Positions 34,947-41,744 of a stretch of DNA of 64,000 nt are shown piece by piece (position 1 is the stretch's first letter; each line of letters begins with the position of its first letter). This DNA comes from Gemmatimonadales bacterium (GTDB lineage Bacteria > Gemmatimonadota > Gemmatimonadetes > Gemmatimonadales > GWC2-71-9). Below the pieces are notes generated by a model. The model did not search any database and was not told the DNA's origin. It saw only the letters and a program-made list of their open reading frames with translations. The translations under genes were made by a program, and so were the position numbers. The DNA is taken from positions 62,001-126,000 of the forward strand of contig JAWKQM010000004.1 in assembly GCA_041390145.1 (NCBI GenBank). The letters are read 5' to 3'.

Positions 34947-35371
34947 CAGTCGATGACCTCCAGCCCCATCGAGCGGGCGGTGCCGGCGATCATCCGCATG
35001 GCACTCTCCACCGAGGCGGCGTTGAGGTCGGCCATCTTGATCTCGGCGATCTTCTTGAGCTGTGCCGAGCTGACCTTGCCGACCTTGGTCCGGTTGGGCT
35101 GCGCGCTGCCCTTGTCGAGCCCCGCCTCCTTGAGCAGGAGGTTCGGCGCCGGCGGAGTCTTGGTGATGAACGTGAACGTCCGGTCGGCGTAAATCGTTAC
35201 GACGACCGGGATCACCATTCCGCTTTGGCTCTGGGTCCGCGCGTTGAACTGCTTGCAGAACTCCATGATGTTGACGCCATGCGGGCCCAGCGCCGTCCCG
35301 ACCGGGGGCGCGGGGTTCGCGGCGCCAGCCGGAACCTGCAGCTTGACGAGCGCCTGAATCTTCTTGGCCAT
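34946..35371 (-). CDS. rplK: 50S ribosomal protein L11
   Basis: A 141-residue protein of the GTPase-associated centre. AKKIQALVKLQVPAGAANPA and PPVGTALGPHGVNIMEFCK, with the Pro-rich thiostrepton-binding region, are intact. It is separated from nusG by 105 bases containing a 20-base palindrome. Confidence 0.98.
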
Positions 35372-35438
35372 ACATCTCCTCGTGGTGCGCCGGCGCGATC
35401 CCCTGCCCCTGGCTCCCGCGTATTCCGCGCGGTGGCGG

Positions 35439-35458
35439 TGCGCCCCCGAGGGGGCGCA
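35439..35458. other. 20-base perfect palindrome in the nusG-rplK gap
   Basis: Nine-base arms TGCGCCCCC and GGGGGCGCA flank GA. Placed 18 bases after the nusG stop, it would fold into a stable hairpin in nusG mRNA, but there is no T-tract. Role uncertain. Confidence 0.5.
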
Positions 35459-35476
35459 AGAGCGGCGCCTGCCGCC

Positions 35477-36019
35477 CTAGTGACCGCGGAGCTGGAGGTA
35501 ATCCAGCTCGACAGTCGTCGGCCGCCCGAAGAGGCTGACCGACACCTTGACCTTGCCCTTGTCCGCCAGCACTTCCTCGACCGTCCCGCTGAAGTCGGAG
35601 AAGGGGCCTTCCGTGATCTCGACCACCTGGCCGGGGAGGAAGGGAATCTCTTCCTTCGGCTCCGACTCGGAGGCCTGCTCCACGACGCCGAGGAGGCGGT
35701 TGACCTCCTCCTGGCGGAGCGGCTGCGGCAGCTTGCCGGTGCCGACGAACTTGATGACGCCCTGGATGCTGTTGACCAGGTGCAGCGCCTCCTGGCTCAA
35801 CCCCATCTCCACGAGCACGTAGCCCGGGTAGAGCTTCCGCTCGACCGTGACCTTCTTGCCGTTCTTGATCTCGACCGCTTCCTGCACCGGCACCAGTGCC
35901 TGGCGCACGAGCCGCTCCTCGGCGGGACGCGGATCCTCCTCGATGCGCCGCTGCAGCAGGCCACGAACCTTGTTCTCGTGCCCGGCAGTGGTCTGGATCG
36001 CGTACCAGCGGTATTCCAT
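35477..36019 (-). CDS. nusG: Transcription termination/antitermination factor NusG
   Basis: A 180-residue factor with an NGN domain (YRWYAIQTTAGHENKVRGLL, then LYPGYVLVEM). The C-terminal KOW domain begins PFLPGQVVEITEGPFSDFSG. It couples RNA polymerase to Rho or the ribosome. ATG 36019 follows secE by five bases. Length is standard. Confidence 0.98.
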   Translation of the reverse strand: MEYRWYAIQTTAGHENKVRGLLQRRIEEDPRPAEERLVRQALVPVQEAVEIKNGKKVTVERKLYPGYVLVEMGLSQEALHLVNSIQGVIKFVGTGKLPQPLRQEEVNRLLGVVEQASESEPKEEIPFLPGQVVEITEGPFSDFSGTVEEVLADKGKVKVSVSLFGRPTTVELDYLQLRGH

Positions 36020-36024
36020 GGCGC

Positions 36025-36279
36025 TCACCGGGCCAGCTTGGCGATGCCGTCCACCAGGATCAGTTGCAGCAGCAGGTCCATCCAGCCGATCAGGAAGCCG
36101 AGCGCGATCGACATGATGATGATCATGCGCGTCGCCTTGTTCAGCTCGTCCCGCGACGGCCAGGAGACCTTCTTCGTCTCGGTGCGGACCGCGGCCAGGA
36201 AATCCCCGGTCCGGCGGAACCAGCCGACGACGCCACCGGCGGGCGCGACAGCCTGCCCGGCATGCTTGGAGCCTTCCAT
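36025..36279 (-). CDS. secE: Preprotein translocase subunit SecE
   Basis: An 84-residue single-span SecE of the short type. After a basic amphipathic helix (FLAAVRTETKKVSWPSRDEL) comes one transmembrane segment (MIIIMSIALGFLIGWMDLL). W-P-S and the preceding Lys-Lys are the usual SecE signature. It starts two bases after the rpmG stop. Confidence 0.95.
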   Translation of the reverse strand: MEGSKHAGQAVAPAGGVVGWFRRTGDFLAAVRTETKKVSWPSRDELNKATRMIIIMSIALGFLIGWMDLLLQLILVDGIAKLAR

Positions 36280-36281
36280 GA

Positions 36282-36434
36282 CTACTTCGACTCCTTGTGC
36301 AACTGGTGCTTGTCGCACCGCGGGCAATACTTCTTCCACTCCACCCGCTCCGGGTGCTTGCGCCGGTTCTTGTCGGTGAAGTAGTTCCGGTTCTTGCAGT
36401 CGGTGCACTCGAGAATGATCTTTTCGCGCGGCAT
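36282..36434 (-). CDS. rpmG: 50S ribosomal protein L33, zinc-binding form
   Basis: A 50-residue protein (MPREKIILECTDCKNRNYFT, then KKYCPRCDKHQLHKESK). Cys10/Cys13 and Cys37/Cys40 form the zinc ribbon of C+ L33. It lies between tRNA-Thr(GGT) and secE, where tufB lies in enterobacteria. Confidence 0.95.
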   Translation of the reverse strand: MPREKIILECTDCKNRNYFTDKNRRKHPERVEWKKYCPRCDKHQLHKESK

Positions 36435-36440
36435 ATCTCA

Positions 36441-36466
36441 GCGGGGCAGCGGGGCCGCGGGGCCGG
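36441..36466. repeat. Degenerate three-copy version of the CGGGGCAG octamer
   Basis: GGGG runs recur at 36443, 36451 and 36459, an exact 8-base period, in the spacer between tRNA-Thr(GGT) and rpmG. The unit is that of the perfect array at 37057-37136, with CAG drifting to CCG. Confidence 0.6.
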
Positions 36467-36557
36467 GAGGCAGTCCATGCCGCTCGGTCAACCGTCTCTC
36501 CGCCTGTCCGCCCTCCGGAATAAGTGATTCGTGTGCGCCCTGCGACGCCCCTGCCAG

Positions 36558-36630
36558 AGCTCGCGATCGGGATTGAACCGATGACCTCATCCTTACCAAG
36601 GATGTGCTCTACCAACTGAGCTACGCGAGC
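36558..36630 (-). tRNA. tRNA-Thr(GGT)
   Basis: A 73-base cloverleaf. The acceptor GCTCGCG pairs with CGCGAGC; the anticodon stem CATCC/GGATG encloses TTGGTAA, giving anticodon GGT. The T-loop TTCAATC is normal. The CCA end is not encoded. Last of the four tRNA genes before rpmG. Confidence 0.95.
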
Positions 36631-36644
36631 GACTACTTGCCCAG

Positions 36645-36717
36645 AGCGGGCGACGGGACTCGAACCCGCGACCCTCAGCTTGGAAGGCTGACGCTCTACC
36701 AACTGAGCTACACCCGC
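36645..36717 (-). tRNA. tRNA-Gly(TCC)
   Basis: A 73-base cloverleaf. The acceptor GCGGGTG pairs with CGCCCGC (one G-T pair). The anticodon loop CTTCCAA gives TCC, and the T-loop is TTCGAGT. CCA is not encoded. Confidence 0.95.
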
Positions 36718-36755
36718 CGGTGTCCTGCTGCCTGACCATGTCCTGCTGCCAGGCA

Positions 36756-36839
36756 TGGTGGGGGTAGGATTCGAACCTACGTAGGGCGAAGCCCGGCAGA
36801 TTTACAGTCTGCTGCCATTAGCCACTCGGCCACCCCACC
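36756..36839 (-). tRNA. tRNA-Tyr(GTA)
   Basis: An 84-base class II tRNA. The acceptor GGTGGGG pairs with CCCCACC. The anticodon loop holds CTGTAAA (GTA), and the long variable arm (CCGGGCTTCGCCC) is as expected for Tyr. CCA is not encoded. Confidence 0.95.
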
Positions 36840-36868
36840 GCGCTGCCTGCTACCCCCCGATACAGAAC

Positions 36869-36893
36869 CCCGCCACCAACTGGGCGGGGTTTG
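36869..36893. other. Hairpin between tRNA-Thr(TGT) and tRNA-Tyr
   Basis: AACCCCGCC and GGCGGGGTT can pair across a short loop in the 85-base spacer. No clear T-tract on the minus strand, so a tRNA processing structure is likelier than a terminator. Confidence 0.4.
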
Positions 36894-36924
36894 ACCGTCG
36901 AGAGTTTTCCTGCACTTCAGCTGG

Positions 36925-36997
36925 AGCTGACGAAGGGACTCGAACCCCCAACCGGTGGTTTACAAAACCACTGCTCTACCAATTGAGCTACGTCAGC
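36925..36997 (-). tRNA. tRNA-Thr(TGT)
   Basis: A 73-base cloverleaf. The acceptor GCTGACG pairs with CGTCAGC; the anticodon stem GTGGT/ACCAC encloses TTTGTAA, giving TGT. First gene behind the promoter at 37024-37052. Confidence 0.95.
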
Positions 36998-37023
36998 ACG
37001 AAAGCCAAAATAGGCAGACCCAT

Positions 37024-37052
37024 ATGATAGAAGGGGTTGGGGCAATAGTCAA
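37024..37052 (-). promoter_or_regulatory. Sigma70-like promoter of the tRNA-rpmG-secE-nusG unit
   Basis: Minus strand TTGACT, exactly 17 bases, TATCAT, ending 27 bases before tRNA-Thr(TGT). The perfect octamer array begins four bases upstream of the -35, where an UP element would lie. Confidence 0.75.
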
Positions 37053-37056
37053 CGGG

Positions 37057-37136
37057 CGGGGCAGCGGGGCAGCGGGGCAGCGGGGCAGCGGGGCAGCGGG
37101 GCAGCGGGGCAGCGGGGCAGCGGGGCAGCGGGGCAG
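37057..37136. repeat. Ten perfect tandem copies of the octamer CGGGGCAG
   Basis: The units start every 8 bases from 37057 to 37129 without a mismatch. The plus strand carries ten GGGG tracts separated by CAGC, a classic G-quadruplex-forming pattern. The array sits immediately upstream of the tRNA-cluster promoter. Copy number is likely to vary by slippage. Confidence 0.95.
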
Positions 37137-37154
37137 GAAGCTGGCCTGGCCGTC

Positions 37155-37174
37155 ACCCCGGCGAAAGCCGGGGT
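37155..37174. repeat. Short palindrome of the widespread CCCGGCGAAAGCCGGG type
   Basis: Arms ACCCCGGC and GCCGGGGT flank a GAAA loop. The surrounding GTCACCCC...GGGGTCCAGG resembles a dispersed intergenic element common in many proteobacterial genomes (from memory). Confidence 0.5.
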
Positions 37175-37182
37175 CCAGGTGT

Positions 37183-37209
37183 GGGGGCCGGTCTTGCGTG
37201 CCGGCCCCC
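37183..37209 (-). terminator. Terminator-like hairpin after the secreted YbjN-like gene
   Basis: A nine-base perfect stem (GGGGGCCGG with CCGGCCCCC, 9-base loop) sits 16 bases after the 37226 stop. It has no T-tract, so it may be a stable 3-prime end rather than a classical terminator. Confidence 0.45.
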
Positions 37210-37225
37210 TCGCCAGATCAGTCGC

Positions 37226-37693
37226 TCAGTCGTTCAGGAACTTCTGGTAGGAATTGATCTGCGCACCAAACAGGGTGATCCAGGCGTTGATGGCACCATC
37301 AGTGACTCCGCCGGCAAAGTCCAAGTCACTCTCCAGCACGGGGTTACGGTCCTTGTCGGCATAGGCACGCCCGAACCGGTGGTCATCATTCCATTCGTTC
37401 ATCTTGGAGGTGCTCACCTGGATGTCACCGAACGCGATGTACAGCTGGGCGTCGGTGTTGTCGTTCGCCATGATGAGCAGCGCCTTCTTGCCGTTGAGCT
37501 CGATGCGCCAGGAGTGCTCACCCTTCTTGGTGAAGGTCAAATCGAGACCGCCGAGGAGCGCCTCCATGTGCTTGTCGGTCACCGAGGTCATGACCTCCTG
37601 CGCGTGCACCGGGCGCGCGACTGCGACAAGCAGGAACAACGCCAAAGCAGCGGCCACGTGCCGGGCGGCACGTCCAGACTTTCGAGCGACCAT
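37226..37693 (-). CDS. Secreted YbjN-like protein
   Basis: A 155-residue protein. ATG 37693 has a GGAG eight bases upstream and gives a clear signal peptide (AAALALFLLVAVARPVHAQ, cut after HAQ). The mature part (LGGLDLTFTKKGEHSWRIEL, then KALLIMANDNTDAQLYIAFG) matches the pattern of YbjN/sensory transduction regulator proteins, which share a CesT-chaperone-like fold. YbjN proteins are usually cytoplasmic, so the export signal is notable. It stands alone after cysS and before the octamer array. Function unknown. Confidence 0.6.
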   Translation of the reverse strand: MVARKSGRAARHVAAALALFLLVAVARPVHAQEVMTSVTDKHMEALLGGLDLTFTKKGEHSWRIELNGKKALLIMANDNTDAQLYIAFGDIQVSTSKMNEWNDDHRFGRAYADKDRNPVLESDLDFAGGVTDGAINAWITLFGAQINSYQKFLND

Positions 37694-37769
37694 CGGCACT
37701 CTCCGCGGAGTTATGGGTAGGTGGAAGGGCCGCAATCTGCTCGCGCGGTGGCGAAGCTACAAGCCCTGA

Positions 37770-39218
37770 CTACCCCACCCGCCACTTCGTCCCGCCCTGG
37801 CCGTCCTCCAGCGTCACGCCGCGCGCCGCCAATTCGTCGCGAATGGCGTCCGCCTTGGCGAAGTCCCGGGCCAGCCGGGCCGCCTTCCGCGCCTGGATCC
37901 GCTCCTCCACCCAAGTGGCCAGCTCGGCGTCCGCTTCCTTCGGGGTCGGCAGCACATCCAGCACGCCGGTGGCCCACGCAAACGCCTCACGGGCCGAGAC
38001 AGACGCCGCTGCCCCCCGGTCGAGCGCCCGGTTCCCCGCCGTCACGAAGTCGAAGAGGGCCGCCACCGCCCGGGGGGCGTTGAGGTCGTCGTCCAGCGCC
38101 GCCGAGAACTGCTCCCGGAGCTTCGCGGCCGCCCCGTCCAGTTCGGCGGTGGCCCCTTCGCCGACCGCGCCGGTGGCCTTGGCCGGCGCGGCCTCGAGCC
38201 GCGCAGCAAAGTCGCCCAGCCGGCGGAGCCCGGCCGTGGCCTGCGCAATCGACTCGTCGTTCAGGTCGATCTTCTGGCGGTAGTGGGTCTGGAAGAAGAA
38301 GAGCCGCAGCGCCGCGGCATCCACACCGTCTTCCTTCAGGTCCCGGGCCGTGGTGATGTTCCCGAACCGCTTCGACATCTTGGTGCCGCGGATATTCAGG
38401 AACTCGGCGTGCATCCAGACCCGCGCGAAGTCGGGCTTGCCGGTGTGCGCGCAGCTCTGGGCGATCTCGTCCTCGTGGTGCGGGAAGATCAGGTCCACCC
38501 CCCCGCAGTGGATGTCGAGCACATCCCCGCCCCACTTCTCCCGCAGCAGGTCCAGCGCCATCGCCGAGCACTCGAGGTGCCACCCCGGCCGCCCCCGGCC
38601 AAACGGCGCGTCCCACGCCGCCTGCACCTGTTCGTCGTCCGGCTGCGCCGCCTTCCAGAGCACGAAGTCGCGGGCGTCCTCCTTGGCGTACTCGTCGCTG
38701 CTGACCCGACCGCTCGCCCCCGAGCGCAGCTCCCGCTGGTCGAGCTGGCTCAGCCGCCCATACGCCGGGAACCGCGCGATCGCGAAGTACACCGACCCGT
38801 CCTCCCCACGGTATGCAACCCCCTTGGCCAGCAGCGACTCCACCAGCGCAATCATCGGCGCGATGAACTGGGTGGCCCGCGGATAGGCGTGCGCGGGCAG
38901 GATCCGGAGATAGTCCCGGTCGGCAAAGAAGGCCTGGGCGTAGGGCTCGACATGCTCCCGGAGCGTGACGCCCGCCTTGGCCGCCGCCTGGATCGTGCGG
39001 TCGTCCACGTCGGTCAGGTTCATCACATGGAACACCGTCAATCCGCTCGCCTCGAGCCACCGCCGCAGCAGGTCTTCGAAGAGAAACGTCCGGAAGTTCC
39101 CGATATGCGCGTAGTTCCAGATGGTCGGGCCGCAGGTGTAGAGCGAGACCCGCCCCGGCACCAGCGGGACGAAGTCCTCGACCTGCCGGGTCATGGTGTT
39201 GTAGAGGCGGAGGGTCAT
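37770..39218 (-). CDS. cysS: Cysteinyl-tRNA synthetase
   Basis: A 482-residue class I synthetase. The HIGH-type motif is NYAHIGNFRTF, preceded by the zinc-ligand Cys in SLYTCGPTIW. The other zinc ligands are in LECSAMA and the catalytic FPHHEDE region; the KMSKS loop is GTKMSKRFGN. The C-terminal anticodon-binding domain is complete. Its start overlaps the mscS stop by four bases (ATGA). Confidence 0.98.
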   Translation of the reverse strand: MTLRLYNTMTRQVEDFVPLVPGRVSLYTCGPTIWNYAHIGNFRTFLFEDLLRRWLEASGLTVFHVMNLTDVDDRTIQAAAKAGVTLREHVEPYAQAFFADRDYLRILPAHAYPRATQFIAPMIALVESLLAKGVAYRGEDGSVYFAIARFPAYGRLSQLDQRELRSGASGRVSSDEYAKEDARDFVLWKAAQPDDEQVQAAWDAPFGRGRPGWHLECSAMALDLLREKWGGDVLDIHCGGVDLIFPHHEDEIAQSCAHTGKPDFARVWMHAEFLNIRGTKMSKRFGNITTARDLKEDGVDAAALRLFFFQTHYRQKIDLNDESIAQATAGLRRLGDFAARLEAAPAKATGAVGEGATAELDGAAAKLREQFSAALDDDLNAPRAVAALFDFVTAGNRALDRGAAASVSAREAFAWATGVLDVLPTPKEADAELATWVEERIQARKAARLARDFAKADAIRDELAARGVTLEDGQGGTKWRVG

Positions 39219-40138
39219 GCGTCCTCGGCGGCGGCCTGCGCCACGGCGTGGTCGGGGGACTGCTCCCCGCGAACGTGGATGGTCCGCTGCGGGAAGGGAA
39301 TCTCGATGCCTTCACGGTCGAGACGGTTCTTCATCCGCCGGCGGAACTCGCGGCCCGCCGCCCAGTGCCCACCCGGGAGCGTCTTCAGAAGCGTGCGGAT
39401 GACCACGGCACTGTCGCCCAGGTCCTGGACGCCCAGCACATCAGGCGCCCCGTCGAGCTGGCGTCCCCACACATCGTCCTCAGCGAAGGCCCGGGCTTCG
39501 TCGGCAAAGATCTCAAGGACCAGGTCCACCCTGGCGTCGTAGGCCACGCCGACGTCCACCACGGCCCGGCTCCAGGCCCGGGTCTTGTTGCTGACGGCCC
39601 CGATCTGTCCGTTGGGGATCGTGTGGAGCACGCCCTCGATATCCCGCAGCTGCACGATGCGAAGTGTCATCAACTCCACCGTGCCTGACTTGCCGACGAC
39701 TTCGATGGTGTCGCCCACGGCGAACTGGTTTTCGAGCAGGATGAAGAAGCCGGCGATGACGTCCTTCACCAGCGACTGCGCGCCGAAGGACACCGCCAGG
39801 CCGAGGACGCCGGCGCCGGCCAGGATCGGGCCGATGGGCATGAAGAGGTTCAGCGTAAACAGGCCGGCCAGCACCAGCACCAGCACGGTGCCAAGGCTGC
39901 GCAGGAGGCCGGCAATCGTGGCACTGCGACGCTCCGTCGCGCTGAAGTGCGCGTCATTGCCGTCGTCGGCCGCCGCCACGATCCGGTCGGCCAGCTTGCC
40001 GACCAGGCGGTTGGTGACCCAGGCGGCGATCCAGATGAAGACCAGCGCGATCGCCTTGCGCGCGGCGGTCGCCGGGTCCACGTGGAAGAATTCGATGGCA
40101 GCGTGAATCATGTCGCGGAGTGATGCGAGAAACGGCAC
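39215..40138 (-). CDS. Small-conductance mechanosensitive channel, MscS family
   Basis: A 307-residue inner-membrane channel that opens on hypo-osmotic stress. Three transmembrane segments lead to the pore helix (AGAGVLGLAVSFGAQSLVKD), rich in Gly and Ala as in TM3 of MscS. The beta domain (GFFILLENQFAVGDTIEV) and C-terminal alpha/beta domain follow. It overlaps cysS by four bases. Confidence 0.93.
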   Translation of the reverse strand: MPFLASLRDMIHAAIEFFHVDPATAARKAIALVFIWIAAWVTNRLVGKLADRIVAAADDGNDAHFSATERRSATIAGLLRSLGTVLVLVLAGLFTLNLFMPIGPILAGAGVLGLAVSFGAQSLVKDVIAGFFILLENQFAVGDTIEVVGKSGTVELMTLRIVQLRDIEGVLHTIPNGQIGAVSNKTRAWSRAVVDVGVAYDARVDLVLEIFADEARAFAEDDVWGRQLDGAPDVLGVQDLGDSAVVIRTLLKTLPGGHWAAGREFRRRMKNRLDREGIEIPFPQRTIHVRGEQSPDHAVAQAAAEDA

Positions 40139-40201
40139 GGGACAACCCCTTCGTAGACAATGAATTGGAGGGGGTAACCTAGACCCGGGCCGCGCGCGGC
40201 G

Positions 40202-40732
40202 TCAACGCGGCGCGCTCGAAGCATACGCTATCCGGCTCTCGCGGACCCGCATCCCGCCTGCCCGAACCGCGGAGAGCACCGCCTCCGCCCCCTCGCCGTC
40301 CTGCAGCGCGATCCGGACCCAGCGATCCCGGTCCGGCGATGTCCCGGCGAGCCGGAGTTCGAGGCAGCGTCCGGCTCGAACGACCCCAGCCGTCAGCCAG
40401 CGGAATCCTGCGGCGTCATGCCAGAGAAGCCGCTCACACCACCGCGAAAGCATGCCAAGGTCATCGGAGCAGATGACCACCACCACCTGTCCCCTCCGAA
40501 GCGGCTGCAGCGCCGCCTCCACTTGGGGTGTCGCCAGTCTGCGGGCGTCGAGCACGAGCCGCGACGGGGCGCGATGGATCGCGTGGCGGAGGTCCGCCTC
40601 GTTTCGGAGCACCGGGCCGAAGAGGGTGAGGGTGGCCGCGGCGCCTGGCGGCACACCCACAACGGCTCCACGCGGGAGCGCGAGGAGGAGGGGAAGCGGT
40701 GAGGGGCAGCTACCCGGAAAGCGGCGATGCAT
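40202..40732 (-). CDS. Uncharacterised protein with a possible TusA-like domain lacking the cysteine
   Basis: 176 residues. About residues 58-130 follow the TusA/SirA pattern: an L-D-A-R-x-L-x-x-P opening (VLDARRLATPQVEAAL), then LRRGQVVVVICSDD, then SRWCERL, then a glycine before a closing strand (RAGRCLELRLAG). In TusA the residue before the Pro of the first motif is the sulfur-carrying Cys; here it is Thr. A role in sulfur relay is therefore doubtful. The first ~45 residues are low complexity and the true start may be later. Between a stress-protein gene and mscS. The assignment is by eye and weak. Confidence 0.45.
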   Translation of the reverse strand: MHRRFPGSCPSPLPLLLALPRGAVVGVPPGAAATLTLFGPVLRNEADLRHAIHRAPSRLVLDARRLATPQVEAALQPLRRGQVVVVICSDDLGMLSRWCERLLWHDAAGFRWLTAGVVRAGRCLELRLAGTSPDRDRWVRIALQDGEGAEAVLSAVRAGGMRVRESRIAYASSAPR

Positions 40733-40753
40733 CCGGGCAGCGTAGCCGCAGAA

Positions 40754-40776
40754 GGCCGGGGGGCGTCACCCCGGCC
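40754..40776 (-). terminator. Possible terminator hairpin after the 40794 stress-protein gene
   Basis: GGCCGGGG pairs with CCCCGGCC over eight bases with a 7-base loop, 18 bases after the stop, followed by TTCTG on the minus strand. No long T-tract. Confidence 0.4.
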
Positions 40777-40793
40777 GTGCGGGTCGGTGCGCG

Positions 40794-41714
40794 TTAACGG
40801 CGGTCGGGCACCCGGGTCAGGAGCACCGGGCGATCGGCGCCCCGCAGGACCTTGTCGGCCACGCTCCCGAGCACCATCCGCCGCAGCCCGCGCGCCCCAT
40901 GGGTGGCGAGCGCGAGCAGTTCCGCGTCGGCGAGCGCCGCCTCGTGCAGGATGGCCTGGGCAACTCCGGGCTCCACCACGACACGGGTGGACACCTTGAC
41001 GGCGGGACTCCGGACCCGCGCCGCCACTCCCTCCAGATAGGCTTCAGCCTGCTCCGTGAGGGAGGCGGTCAGCGAGTCGTCCATGGCGAGCGACGCGCCC
41101 ATTCCCGCCTCGCCGGCGATCGGAATGGGCGGCACCACCCGAAGCAGGACGACTTCGCACCGCTTCGGGTCCGCGAGCGCCAGCGCCGGCCCGATGGCGG
41201 ACTCCGACTCGGTGGAACCGTCGAGCGCCACAAACACCTTGCGGAACTGTTCCGCCGGCGGAATCGTGGTCCCTTCGGCCGGACGAATGAGCAGGACGGG
41301 CACGGTGAGCCGCCGCACCAGCGCGTCGGACACACTGCCGAGCCAGAGACGACTGAGCGCCCCGCGTCCATGCGTGGCGAGGACCACGAGTCCGAACGCG
41401 TTGTCCTCGGCGTGCGCCGCGATCTGGTCCACCACGTCACCATCCAGGAGCTGCCGGGTGATGCCGGTAAACCCTCCTTCCTCGAGGCGGGCGGCGCAAT
41501 TCGCCAGGTACTGCTCTTCTCCGTCGCGGATGGACGGGTCCACCGCCGTGGCGGCCACGGCACCCTCGGTGGCGATCGTCCAGGCGGGCACCGGGTCGTG
41601 CACGCGCACCATCTCGAGGTGCGCCCCCGTCGCCTTGGCGAGGCAGGCGGCCCAGGGCAGCGCCTGCTCCGAGAACGGGGAGCCGTCGAGTGGGACAAGG
41701 ATGCTCTTGATCAT
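40794..41714 (-). CDS. Tandem universal stress protein (two UspA domains)
   Basis: 306 residues with two UspA folds (about 1-147 and 155-304). Both keep the ATP-binding pattern G-x2-G-x9-G-S/T: THGRGALSRLWLGS in the first and THGARGLRRMVLGS in the second. Each starts with the expected strand and Asp (SILVPLDGSPFSEQAL, VFVALDGSTESESAI). Such proteins help survival under energy or oxygen limitation. It follows the MgtC-like gene by 30 bases. Confidence 0.9.
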   Translation of the reverse strand: MIKSILVPLDGSPFSEQALPWAACLAKATGAHLEMVRVHDPVPAWTIATEGAVAATAVDPSIRDGEEQYLANCAARLEEGGFTGITRQLLDGDVVDQIAAHAEDNAFGLVVLATHGRGALSRLWLGSVSDALVRRLTVPVLLIRPAEGTTIPPAEQFRKVFVALDGSTESESAIGPALALADPKRCEVVLLRVVPPIPIAGEAGMGASLAMDDSLTASLTEQAEAYLEGVAARVRSPAVKVSTRVVVEPGVAQAILHEAALADAELLALATHGARGLRRMVLGSVADKVLRGADRPVLLTRVPDRR

Positions 41715-41744
41715 CGATCCATCCTTTCACGCGCAGTCACGCGT

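Noticed and set aside
37057..37136. Regular repeats considered as a CRISPR array
   Set aside because: The 8-base unit has no spacers and no cas genes are near; it is a simple tandem repeat.
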